Shown piece by piece: positions 23,936-31,734 of a stretch of 64,000 bases of DNA. The stretch covers positions 620,001 to 684,000 of the forward strand of contig CAWKDZ010000002.1 of the NCBI GenBank assembly GCA_963848525.1, in the 5' to 3' direction. Every line of letters begins with the position of its first letter. The first letter of the stretch is position 1. Made by a program: the position numbers and the translations under genes. This stretch comes from JACCTU01 sp963848525. GTDB taxonomy: Bacteria; Actinomycetota; Thermoleophilia; Gaiellales; Gaiellaceae. The notes below the pieces were generated by a model, which worked only from the letters and a program-made list of their open reading frames with translations, was not told the origin of the DNA and did no database searches.

Positions 23936-24589
23936 CTATTCGTCCGCGTGTTCGTCCAGCAAACGCACAGCGGCCGCGCGATCGCTGACCCTGAGCTTGC
24001 GGAGGATCTCGGAAACGTGGCGCCGGACAGTGACCGGCGCGATCGCAAGGCGCTCGGCGATCTGGGCCGTGCTCTGTCCCTCGCGCAGGAGCTCGAGGAC
24101 GTCCCACTCGCGGTCGGTTAGCCGTTCGCCGTGCGCGACGCCCGCAAGCAGGCGCTTCGAGCGGGCGCGCGTACGGAACTCCTGCACGAGCCGGGTCACG
24201 AGCCCCCGCGGCAGTGCGGCCTCGCCCGCGAGCACGCCCTCGAGCGCGACCGGGAGCCGGGCGGGGTCGATGTCCTTGAGCAGGTAGCCGGATGCCCCCG
24301 CACGCAGCGCGTCGAAGAGGTCGGAGTCGTCGCGGGAGACCGTGAGCATCACGATCGCGGCCTGGGGCAGCTGCTTCGAGATCTGAGCCGCGGCGGCGAT
24401 GCCGCTGCCCGGCATGTTGATGTCGAGCACGCAGATGTCCGGGCGTTCGCGAAGCGCCGCGTCGACCGCGCTCCCGGCGTCGCCGACCTCGGCGCAGACG
24501 GCAAAGCCGCCCTGCTCCAGCGCGAGCCGCACCCCCGCGCGAGTGGGCGGGTGGTCGTCCGCGATCAGCACGGTCCCCCGCGCTGTCAC
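23936..24589 (-). CDS. NarL/LuxR-type response regulator
   Basis: The 217-residue protein has a receiver domain (ADDH at the start, phosphoacceptor Asp in CVLDINMPG, Lys in YLLKDIDP) and a C-terminal LuxR-type helix-turn-helix (LTDREWDVLELLREGQSTAQIAERL, then APVTVRRHVSEILRKL). It overlaps the histidine-kinase gene by four bases and is its obvious partner. The stop lies about 45 bases past the tRNA-like gene. Confidence 0.93.
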   Translation of the reverse strand: MTARGTVLIADDHPPTRAGVRLALEQGGFAVCAEVGDAGSAVDAALRERPDICVLDINMPGSGIAAAAQISKQLPQAAIVMLTVSRDDSDLFDALRAGASGYLLKDIDPARLPVALEGVLAGEAALPRGLVTRLVQEFRTRARSKRLLAGVAHGERLTDREWDVLELLREGQSTAQIAERLAIAPVTVRRHVSEILRKLRVSDRAAAVRLLDEHADE

Positions 24590-25944
24590 GGGAGGACGAC
24601 CTCGACGACGGTTCCGGCGCCGAGCCGCGACTCGACACGGAACGCACCGCCCAGGCTCTCGGCCCGCTCGCGCATGCTCGTGAGCCCGAACCGGTGCTCG
24701 CGGACCGGAAGCGCCTCCTCGTCGAACCCGGAGCCGTCGTCCACCACCCGGAGGCGGAGGGTCGGGCTCGTCGCCAGCTCGACCCTGATCACTCCGGCGT
24801 CAGCATGCCTCGCGGCATTCGTGATCGCCTCGCGCGTGATCCGGACGAGCGCCTCGCGCCGCGCAGGCGTGACGACGACGTTCGACGCGAGCGCAAGCTC
24901 GACGGTCGCTCCAGTGCGCAGGGCGACGTCCTCCGCGGCCTGCGCGAGCGCGACGTCGAGCGGCTCGTCGACCGGCCGCGTCAGCGAAGCGACCGCCCGT
25001 CGCGACTCGTCGAGCGCACGCTGGCCGGCGTTCGCGAGCTGTGCCAGTCCGGGGTCGTGGTCGTGCTCGGCCGCAAGTGCCTTCGCGCGAGTGGCGATGA
25101 ACGCGAGCTCCTGCGCGAGCCCGTCGTGGAGGTCTCGAGCGACGCGGCGACGTTCTTCGAGGGTCGCGGCCTCGACGCGGCTGCGCCAGTACGCCTGGAT
25201 CTCGCGTGCCGCGCCGAGCAGCAGCACGATCGCGAAGCCGAAGCGAAGCACGTCGCCCGTGTAGACCCGGTTATCCGCGGGCGGCACGAGCGCGTAGTTC
25301 AGGCGCCCGAAGGCGGCGAGGGTCGCGCCCACGGCGAACCAGCGCATCAGCTCGTCGCCGCTCCGCTCGGCCCGGATCGTGAACCCGACCGCCGCCAGCG
25401 CGAACAGGCCGCTGGCGACGAGCTGAGCGACGACGAACGCGCGCTCGTCGGCGACCTGCCCGAGATGCAGCGGGAGCTCTGGCACAACGGCCGCCTCTGC
25501 GATCGCGACAGCGCCGACGACGAGCGGAAGGCCGAGCAGGAGCACGCTCGTTCGGCGATCGGGTCGGACGCGGACGTCGGGAGCGAAGGCGCCGGCGGCG
25601 AAGGCAGCCGCGGCCAGGATCGCCGACCCCACCTGGCTCCAGGTCGCAAGGACGTCCGCGTCCTCGAGGACGGCCGGGTACCCCGAGAACAGGAAGGTCC
25701 GAAGCGCGATCAGCTCGAGCGAACAGACGACGACGAGGTCGCTCACGCTCCGGCTGGTTCGGAAGCGCCCGTAGACGAGGTACGCGGCGAGCAGCGCGAC
25801 GAGCGCGGCAGCGGTCTCGAGTGCAACCCTCGACGAGCCACCGGCGTAGCTCGCCTCGACCGGCAGCAGGTCGAGCGCCGTCACGATCACGCACGCGCCG
25901 GCTGCTCCGATCGTGACCCGGCGGGCGTCGCGCTTCGTGCTCAT
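24586..25944 (-). CDS. NarL-type sensor histidine kinase (HisKA_3) with multi-pass membrane sensor
   Basis: The first 240 residues hold about seven hydrophobic segments without a large outer loop, so the sensor is within the membrane. The phosphoacceptor helix is RRRVARDLHDGLAQEL (His near residue 268). The HATPase_c domain has NAARHA (N box), DDGSGF (G1) and GLTSMRERAESLGG (G2). It is partnered with the response regulator by a four-base overlap. The stimulus is unknown. Confidence 0.92.
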   Translation of the reverse strand: MSTKRDARRVTIGAAGACVIVTALDLLPVEASYAGGSSRVALETAAALVALLAAYLVYGRFRTSRSVSDLVVVCSLELIALRTFLFSGYPAVLEDADVLATWSQVGSAILAAAAFAAGAFAPDVRVRPDRRTSVLLLGLPLVVGAVAIAEAAVVPELPLHLGQVADERAFVVAQLVASGLFALAAVGFTIRAERSGDELMRWFAVGATLAAFGRLNYALVPPADNRVYTGDVLRFGFAIVLLLGAAREIQAYWRSRVEAATLEERRRVARDLHDGLAQELAFIATRAKALAAEHDHDPGLAQLANAGQRALDESRRAVASLTRPVDEPLDVALAQAAEDVALRTGATVELALASNVVVTPARREALVRITREAITNAARHADAGVIRVELATSPTLRLRVVDDGSGFDEEALPVREHRFGLTSMRERAESLGGAFRVESRLGAGTVVEVVLP

Positions 25945-26362
25945 GGCGCGGCCGTTGTCTCGCGGAACCGGCCGCGCCCCGGGGGGTCGTCCCGGGGCGC
26001 GAACCGTAGAAGAGAGCGGTGACGGGACTCCTCTTGCTCGCCCGAGGACTCACCATCACCGCGGCAGGCAGCACAGAGCGCCACGCTTAGCTGCCTCGCC
26101 CAGAACCTGCCCGAGTGCGTCCCCGTTCTCAATGGGCTGACCGGCTCATTTCGCGTTCAGCTGTCTGAACGCGAAAGGCGACCCAAGGCCGCCTTCCGCT
26201 CATGAGCCCCGCACCGAGAGCTGCGGCCCCTCTGGGACGTGACTCGACGTCTCTATCGACCGGCCGGGGCGAAACTTGATGCCGGGCGAGTCGGGCTGGT
26301 TCGCGGCCCGCCCAACCCGCCCGGCCGGACAGGACGTTTATCGGCTGCAAACCGGGTTCGAT
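25945..26362. other. Gap of about 420 bases with palindromes
   Basis: No credible gene is present. The region contains a 12-bp palindrome (separate entry) and a nearby AAGGCG/CGCCTT stem at 26174-26194. It separates the kinase start from a receiver-only gene and likely holds the promoter of the kinase-regulator pair. Confidence 0.5.
26149..26176. repeat. Perfect 12-bp inverted repeat
   Basis: TTTCGCGTTCAG (26149-26160) and CTGAACGCGAAA (26165-26176) are exact reverse complements around CTGT. No T-run follows on either side, so it could be an operator or an RNA hairpin rather than an ordinary terminator. Confidence 0.7.
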
Positions 26363-26755
26363 TTAGCTCAGAGTCGCCGGCTGTGCGAACGCGGTCGTGA
26401 TCAGGATCACGTCCAGCAGCGTCTCCGGCGGGACCGACTTGAGCAGGAAGGCGTCGGCACCCGCCCGGCGCGCTGCCTCGCGCTCGCTCGTGCTCTCGGT
26501 GCCGGTCAGCAGGATCAGCCGCGCGTCGGGCACGAGCAGCCGCAGCTCTGAGAGCGCCGTCACGCCGTCCATCAGGGGCATGTTGACGTCGAGCAGGACG
26601 ACATCGGGCCTGAGCGTCTGCGCGAGCTTGACCGCCTCGCGTCCGTCCCCCGCTGTGCCGACGACGTCGAGACGGTCGTCTTGCGACAGGAGGACCATCA
26701 GCGACTCGGCGAAGAGGCGGTGATCGTCCGCGATCAGGACGCGCACGCGGCTCAC
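26363..26755 (-). CDS. Stand-alone receiver-domain protein
   Basis: The 130-residue protein is one CheY-like receiver: DDH near residue 10, phosphoacceptor Asp in VVLLDVNMP, Thr in LLTGT and Lys in FLLKSVPP. It ends soon after with TAFAQPATLS and has no DNA-binding domain. The sequence is close to NarL-type receivers, so it may have lost a HTH or act by protein contact. Confidence 0.88.
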   Translation of the reverse strand: MSRVRVLIADDHRLFAESLMVLLSQDDRLDVVGTAGDGREAVKLAQTLRPDVVLLDVNMPLMDGVTALSELRLLVPDARLILLTGTESTSEREAARRAGADAFLLKSVPPETLLDVILITTAFAQPATLS

Positions 26756-26884
26756 GCAACCACTATTGCGGCTAGGAGGGAGGCTGGTAAACCCGCCGTT
26801 CGACTAGGAACGTCCACCCCGGAGGTCGGAGGACGGCGACCGCACGGCCTGCGATAGTCCGGCTGCCCATCTGGGTGCAAGCGC

Positions 26885-26921
26885 AGAAAGGCCCGGCCCG
26901 AACGTCTCGCCGGGCCTTTCT
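26885..26921 (-). terminator. Strong bidirectional hairpin terminator
   Basis: AGAAAGGCCCGGC (26885-26897) and GCCGGGCCTTTCT (26909-26921) form a 13-bp stem. Read on the minus strand it lies directly after the stop of the coiled-coil gene at 26927 and ends in TTTCT. It also serves as a barrier for plus-strand transcription. Confidence 0.85.
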
Positions 26922-26926
26922 TGCAG

Positions 26927-27634
26927 CTAGACCTCGATTTCCCGAGCCTTCGCGTCCAGCGTGGCGGCCTTCGCCGCCGCTGCGTCTGCTGCGCGCTTCG
27001 CCTTGGCAAGCGCCCGTTCGGCCTCGTTGACCCGCGCAGCTGCGTCCCTGGCCTCGCGCTCCGCGTCGTCGGCCTCCTCGCGCGCCTTGCGCGCGCGGCG
27101 GCGGTCGGCCGCGGTCGGCCCCTGCCGCCCCCGGGCCGGCCGGCGCTTGGGCTTTGCCCCCGCGAGTCCGGCGAGCGCTTCGAACCCGGACGGCTCGAGC
27201 TCCTCGCTCAGCCGTCCCTCCCGCAGCGTCGCCCGGCCGTCCTCGGTCGCGGCCGCCGCGCGGAGCGTGGCGACGACGCGGTCGAGCGTGGGGTCGGACG
27301 CCGGGTTGCCGCCGGCGCGGAGCAGCTCCGCGGCGGCGCCTCGGAGCCTGCGCAGCGCGTCGCGCTCCTCGGCGCGCGCCTCCTCGAAGGGCCGCTGGTC
27401 GCCGCCGAGCACCGCGTCCTTCTGTGCGGCCTCGAGCCGCTCGCCGGCCCGAAGCAGCCGCCGCAGGTCGACCTCGCGCTCCCGTGCAAGCTGGTTGACG
27501 GCCCACGCGGCCACGGTGGGCTTCTTCAGTTTCTTCAGCTCGGCGTCGCCGCGGGCCTTCGCCAGCTCGTTCCGCGCCGCCGTGAACTCCTCGAGCGGTA
27601 GGGCGTAGAGCCGGTCGAGCTCCTCGTCCGCCAC
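26927..27634 (-). CDS. Ala/Arg-rich coiled-coil protein
   Basis: The 235-residue protein begins ELDRLYALPLEEFTAARNEL and KKPTVAAWAVNQLARE, an arrangement seen in actinobacterial proteins of unknown function. The second half (ADRRRARKAREEADDAERE and the helical Ala-Lys stretch after it) is a long charged coiled coil. It has no signal peptide or membrane segment. A hairpin terminator follows immediately. Confidence 0.7.
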   Translation of the reverse strand: MADEELDRLYALPLEEFTAARNELAKARGDAELKKLKKPTVAAWAVNQLAREREVDLRRLLRAGERLEAAQKDAVLGGDQRPFEEARAEERDALRRLRGAAAELLRAGGNPASDPTLDRVVATLRAAAATEDGRATLREGRLSEELEPSGFEALAGLAGAKPKRRPARGRQGPTAADRRRARKAREEADDAEREARDAAARVNEAERALAKAKRAADAAAAKAATLDAKAREIEV

Positions 27635-27665
27635 GCTCGGATCTTGACCGAACCTCTGTCAGGCT

Positions 27666-28970
27666 GTGTCGGTGCGCATCGTCCTCGGCCTCGCGGCCGC
27701 TGCGGCCGCGCTGATTGCCGTGCCCACCTCGCCTGCCGCGGTCACCCCGGTCCGCTGGTGTGGGAACGACGTTGCCCAGGCCGACCGTGTGCGCGACCGG
27801 GTCGGCGGCCCGCAGGTCCACGTCGTCTACGCGATCCCGGCCGACGGTCAGGACCGCTTCGGCCAGCTCGCATCGGGCCTGGCGACCGACGTCGCCGCGA
27901 TCGACGCCTGGTGGCGCCGAGAGGACTCGTCGCGGGCGCCGCGGTTCGACCTCTTCGACTTCCCGGCCTGCGAGTCCCGAGCGGGCCTGCTCGACCTCAG
28001 CTCGGTGCGCCTCCCGGAGCCCGCCTCGCGCTACGCCTCCCTCGGGGGGCGGTACGGGCGGATCGCCGGGCAGCTCGGCGGGGTGCCGTTCGGCCTCGCG
28101 AGCGCCGAGAAGAAGTACCTCGTCTTCTACGACGGGGTCGTTCCCGCGGACGACGTCTGCGGGACGGGCACCGGCTCCGAGCGGCGCGGCCCCTCGTATG
28201 CGGTCGTGTATCTCCGCTCGAGCTGCGACCTCACGGTCGGTGACGGCCGGGGCGCGGCCTTTGTGGGCGCCCACGAGCTTCTCCACGCACTGGGAGCGGT
28301 CGACGACCCCGCCCCCAACTTGTGCGAGGACGGGCACGTCTGCGACTCGCAGCTCGACCTGATGAGCGCGAGCTACGGCGGCGAACTGCTCGAGGCCGCG
28401 CGCCTGGACGTGGGCAGGGACGACTACTACGGGCATCCAGGCCCCTGGTTCGACATCCACGACTCCGGCTGGCTGCTGCACACGGCCGCGCAGTTCTCGC
28501 TCACGCTGCGGCTGACCGGGGTCGGGACGATCGGGAGCGAGCCAGACGGGCAGGGGTGCCGGTCGACCTGCACGATCGAGTGGAACGGCGGCACGTCCGT
28601 TCAGCTCGCGGCCGAGGCCGCCGCCGGGTACGCGTTCGGCGGCTGGACCGGCCCGTGCGCGGCCGAACGCGAGCCCTCCTGCCTCGTCACCGTCGGCCAG
28701 AACCTCGAGGTCGGCGCGATCTTCCGCCCGCTGCGGCGGCTCGCGATCCTGCTCACCGGGCGCGGGCGCGTGACCGCGACGGGCGTGCGCTGCACCCGGA
28801 CGTGCTCGCCACGGCTCGCCGAGGGAGCACGCGTGACGCTCCGCGCGACCCCGGCCTCGGGCTGGCGGTTCGTGCGCTGGACCGGGCTCTGCGGTGGCTC
28901 GCGACCGACCTGCAGCGTTCGCGTCGGCATGGCCTCCCGCGTCGGGGCCGTCTTCGCCCGCCGCGCGTAA
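27666..28970 (+). CDS. Secreted metallopeptidase-like protein with C-terminal InlB-B-type repeats
   Basis: Signal peptide (IVLGLAAAAAALIAVPTSPAAV). The middle holds AFVGAHELLHALGAVDDP near residue 207, an HExxH motif as in secreted zinc peptidases, with cysteines at 32, 101 and 163 and the CEDGHVC segment as possible disulfides. The last 160 residues hold two beta repeats ending FGGWTGPC and FVRWTGLC, the GW/RWTG-C pattern of bacterial B-repeats that help attach proteins to surfaces. GTG at 27666 or 27672 is the start. The substrate is unknown. Confidence 0.72.
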   Translation: MSVRIVLGLAAAAAALIAVPTSPAAVTPVRWCGNDVAQADRVRDRVGGPQVHVVYAIPADGQDRFGQLASGLATDVAAIDAWWRREDSSRAPRFDLFDFPACESRAGLLDLSSVRLPEPASRYASLGGRYGRIAGQLGGVPFGLASAEKKYLVFYDGVVPADDVCGTGTGSERRGPSYAVVYLRSSCDLTVGDGRGAAFVGAHELLHALGAVDDPAPNLCEDGHVCDSQLDLMSASYGGELLEAARLDVGRDDYYGHPGPWFDIHDSGWLLHTAAQFSLTLRLTGVGTIGSEPDGQGCRSTCTIEWNGGTSVQLAAEAAAGYAFGGWTGPCAAEREPSCLVTVGQNLEVGAIFRPLRRLAILLTGRGRVTATGVRCTRTCSPRLAEGARVTLRATPASGWRFVRWTGLCGGSRPTCSVRVGMASRVGAVFARRA

Positions 28971-29000
28971 CCGGGCGGGCACTTCGGGCGTTGTGCCCAC

Positions 29001-29429
29001 GTGGGGCCCGTGCGGGTGCTGATCGCGGACGACCATTCGCTGTTCGCGAAGACGATCGAAGCCCTGCTCGCCGGCGACCCGGAGCTCGAGGTGGTGGGCG
29101 TCGCCGGGGACGGCCTCGACGCCGTCGCGCTCTGCACCACGCTCGTCCCCGATGTCGTGCTGATGGACATCGAGATGCCCCACCTCGACGGGTTCGGGGC
29201 GACGCTTCGCATCTGCGGGCTCGGGCTCCCGAGCCGGGTGATCGTCTTGACCGCGTCGGACGACCCGGCCAACGCCCAGCGCGCCTACGACGTCGGCGCG
29301 ACGGGATATCTGACGAAGGACCGTGTAGCCGACGCACTGACTCCCGCGATCCTCGCGGCGGCCGGAAGGCGCGGTACGCTCAGCCCCGATGGCGGTGCTG
29401 AGCTCGCAGGTCGAGCGCGAGTCGGCTGA
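29001..29429 (+). CDS. Stand-alone receiver-domain protein
   Basis: The 142-residue protein is a single receiver (VLIADDH, phosphoacceptor Asp in VVLMDIEMP, Thr in VLTAS, Lys in YLTKDRV) with a short divergent tail and no output domain. It resembles the receiver-only gene at 26363. The end overlaps the start of the carboxyltransferase gene by 41 bases, which may couple their expression. Confidence 0.85.
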   Translation: MGPVRVLIADDHSLFAKTIEALLAGDPELEVVGVAGDGLDAVALCTTLVPDVVLMDIEMPHLDGFGATLRICGLGLPSRVIVLTASDDPANAQRAYDVGATGYLTKDRVADALTPAILAAAGRRGTLSPDGGAELAGRARVG

Positions 29430-30951
29430 CTTCGAGCGCCGAAGCGCGCGCATGGCCGAGCTCGTCGCCGAGCTGCGCGAGCGCACCGCGCTCGTCGCCC
29501 GCGGCGGCGGCGAGCGGGCGGTCGAGCGGCACCGCGGCCGCGGCAAGCTGACCGCGCGCGAGCGCGTCGACCGGCTGCTCGACCCGGACACCGCCTTTCT
29601 CGAGCTGAACGCGCTGGCGGCGTGGGACGTGTACGACGAGCAGGCGCCGAGCGCGGGGATCGTCACCGGAATCGGCGTGATCGAGGGCCGCGAGTGCGTC
29701 GTCGTCGCGAACGACGCCACCGTCAAGGGCGGCTCGTACTTCCCGCTGACGGTCAAGAAGCACCTGCGCGCACAGGAGGTCGCCGCGCAGAACCGGCTGC
29801 CGTGCGTCTACCTCGTCGACTCGGGCGGCGCGTTCCTGCCGCTCCAGGCCGAGGTCTTCCCCGACCGCGAGCACTTCGGGCGGATCTTCTTCAACCAGGC
29901 GAACCTCTCCGCCGCGGGGATCCCGCAGATCGCGGCCGTGATGGGCTCGTGCACCGCCGGCGGCGCATACGTCCCCGCGATGAGCGACGAGACGATCATC
30001 GTCCGCGGCACCGGCACGATCTTCATCGGCGGTCCTCCGCTCGTGAAGGCCGCGACCGGCCAGGACGTCAGCGCCGAGGAACTCGGGGGCGCAGACGTGC
30101 ACGCGCGCCGTTCCGGTGTCGCCGACCACTACGCGACGAGCGACGAGCACGCGCTCGCGCTCGTGCGCCAGATCGTGCGCAACCTGCACCAGCGCAAGCC
30201 CGACCCGCCGTGGGACGTCGCGACCGCGGAGCCGCCGGCGGCCGCGGCGCAGGAGCTGTACGGGTTGATCCCTGACGACTACCGCACGCAGGTCGATGCA
30301 CGCGAGATCGTCGCGAGAATCGTCGACGGGTCTCGCTTCGCTGAGTTCAAGGCGCTCTACGGCGAGACACTCGTCTGCGGCTTCGCTCGGATCGAGGGCT
30401 ACCCCGCCGGGATCGTCGCCAACAACGGCGTGCTCTTCGCGGAGTCCGCGCAGAAGGGCGCGCACTTCGTCGAGCTCTGCTGCAAGCGGCGCGTGCCGAT
30501 CGTCTTCCTCCAGAACATCACCGGCTTCATGGTCGGGAAGGAGTACGAGGAGGGCGGGATCGCACGCGACGGCGCGAAGATGGTGATGGCGGTCGCGAAC
30601 GCGCAGGTGCCCAAGTTCACGGTCGTGATCGGCGGCTCCTTCGGCGCCGGCAACTACGCGATGTGCGGCCGCGCGTACGAGCCGAGGCAGCTCTGGATGT
30701 GGCCGAACGCCCGCATCTCGGTCATGGGCGGCGACCAGGCAGCGACCGTGCTGACGATGGTCGGGGACGCCGACCCCGAGGAGATCCGCGAGAAGTACGA
30801 GCGCGAGGGAAGCCCGTACTACTCGACTGCGCGGCTGTGGGACGACGGGATCATCGACCCGCTCGAGACGCGCCGCGTGCTCGCGCTCGGAATCTCGGCC
30901 GCGCTGAACGCGCCGATCCCCGAGACGACCTTCGGCGTCTTCCGGATGTAG
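29389..30951 (+). CDS. Acyl-CoA carboxylase carboxyltransferase, methylcrotonyl-CoA carboxylase beta type
   Basis: The 520-residue subunit transfers carboxyl from biotin to an acyl-CoA. It has two crotonase-like halves: GSCTAGGAYVPAMSDE in the first, and LQNITGFMVGKEYE with GGSFGAGNYAMCGRAYEP in the second. These residues and the length fit methylcrotonyl-CoA and geranyl-CoA carboxylase beta subunits better than AccD or PccB. The matching alpha subunit is probably the biotin carboxylase at 42926. Together they would act in leucine breakdown. Confidence 0.88.
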   Translation: MAVLSSQVERESADFERRSARMAELVAELRERTALVARGGGERAVERHRGRGKLTARERVDRLLDPDTAFLELNALAAWDVYDEQAPSAGIVTGIGVIEGRECVVVANDATVKGGSYFPLTVKKHLRAQEVAAQNRLPCVYLVDSGGAFLPLQAEVFPDREHFGRIFFNQANLSAAGIPQIAAVMGSCTAGGAYVPAMSDETIIVRGTGTIFIGGPPLVKAATGQDVSAEELGGADVHARRSGVADHYATSDEHALALVRQIVRNLHQRKPDPPWDVATAEPPAAAAQELYGLIPDDYRTQVDAREIVARIVDGSRFAEFKALYGETLVCGFARIEGYPAGIVANNGVLFAESAQKGAHFVELCCKRRVPIVFLQNITGFMVGKEYEEGGIARDGAKMVMAVANAQVPKFTVVIGGSFGAGNYAMCGRAYEPRQLWMWPNARISVMGGDQAATVLTMVGDADPEEIREKYEREGSPYYSTARLWDDGIIDPLETRRVLALGISAALNAPIPETTFGVFRM

Positions 30952-30954
30952 GGC

Positions 30955-31121
30955 TTGGAGGGTTTGGCGGAAGAGCGCTCGTCGCCAGGGTGCGATGCTC
31001 GTTCCCAGGCAAGGACGCAGGAAGCGCTCGTATCCTCGTGATACGGGCGCGACTGAGGACGCCGCCTGGGGGCGAGCAGCGCGGCCTGGCGGCACAGCCG
31101 CTGTTTCGCCGAACCCTCCAA
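30955..31121. repeat. Full-length imperfect palindrome of 167 bp
   Basis: The left end TTGGAGGGTTTGGCG (30955-30969) is mirrored by CGCCGAACCCTCCAA at the right end. The whole left half aligns with the reverse complement of the right half, with scattered mismatches and short gaps, and meets at CGTATC-CTCGT-GATACG (31029-31045). Transcribed, it would form a hairpin of about 80 pairs. It fills the gap after the carboxyltransferase gene. It looks like a small non-autonomous mobile or regulatory element. Confidence 0.75.
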
Positions 31122-31134
31122 CTAGGCTCCGTTC

Positions 31135-31275
31135 ATGCACACGATCGAACTCGACAGCGAGGAGCTTCGGCTTCTCCACGAAGCGCTGCACTCGTACCTC
31201 GACGACTTCGGGCACGAGGAGGCCGACCTCCTCCGCAAGATCAAGCAGCTGATCGCCAAGCTCCCGAGCGCGTGA
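31135..31275 (+). CDS. Small helical protein (46 residues)
   Basis: ATG at 31135 opens MHTIELDSEELRLLHEALHS, then YLDDFGHEEADLLRKIKQLI and AKLPSA. It is a helical acidic-basic protein with no cysteine or signal. The next gene starts at a GTG inside its stop (GTGA), so the two are coupled. Function unknown. Confidence 0.65.
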   Translation: MHTIELDSEELRLLHEALHSYLDDFGHEEADLLRKIKQLIAKLPSA

Positions 31276-31601
31276 TCGTTCGGTTCGTGCTCTGGAACCT
31301 GGCCGACTCGAAGACGACGATCGGGGAGCTGCGGAGGTATCTCCGCGACGAGTCGGTCGACGCGTTCGCCGAGGTGCCCGGACTTCGCTTCAAGGCGTGG
31401 GTCTCGGACGAGGCGACCGAGCGCTGGGGCGCCGTGTACCTCTGGGAGTCGCGCGAAGCCGCCGAGCAGGAGGTGCCGTCGGGCGCGCGTGAGCTGATCG
31501 GCAAGGAGCCCGACATCGGCGAGGAGTTCGACGTCGAGGCGACGGTCGAGGGTCGCTTCGAGCTCGAGCAGCTCTCGCGGCTCGGGCTCGCGTTCGAGTA
31601 G
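31272..31601 (+). CDS. YdhR-like dimeric alpha-beta barrel protein
   Basis: GTG at 31272 overlaps the preceding TGA. The 109-residue product begins IVRFVLWNLADSKTTIGELR and continues with FKAWVSDEATERWGAVYLWE and SGARELIGKEPDIG, the pattern of YdhR/antibiotic-biosynthesis-monooxygenase-type small ferredoxin-like folds. No cofactor residue is evident. It is cytoplasmic. Confidence 0.6.
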   Translation: MIVRFVLWNLADSKTTIGELRRYLRDESVDAFAEVPGLRFKAWVSDEATERWGAVYLWESREAAEQEVPSGARELIGKEPDIGEEFDVEATVEGRFELEQLSRLGLAFE

Positions 31602-31602
31602 G

Positions 31603-31732
31603 CATGGGGACAGTCCCGGGACTGTCCCCATGGATTCTTCGCTTGCGCTGACGTTCACGCGGAAATTCGCCATCTGAGCAGCGGCAAATGTGCCTTGCTC
31701 TGCGTTCGAGGGACTGTCCCGGGACTGTCCCC
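31603..31732. repeat. REP-like palindrome pair
   Basis: The first copy is a perfect 30-bp palindrome: CATGGGGACAGTCCC (31603-31617) with GGGACTGTCCCCATG (31618-31632). About 77 bases later two tandem GGGACTGTCCC units (31710-31732) form the second copy. The paired layout resembles REP/REPIN elements mobilised by IS200-type transposases, but none is encoded here. It lies between the convergent YdhR-like and FAD-oxidase genes. Confidence 0.7.
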
Positions 31733-31734
31733 GA

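Noticed and set aside
23593..24048. 151-codon version of the small membrane protein, starting upstream of the tRNA-like gene
   Set aside because: It crosses the tRNA-like gene. The credible part starts at the GTG at 23772.
30995..31252. An 85-codon plus-strand frame within the 167-bp palindrome
   Set aside because: It is explained by the palindromic element and runs on in a frame different from the real small gene at 31135.
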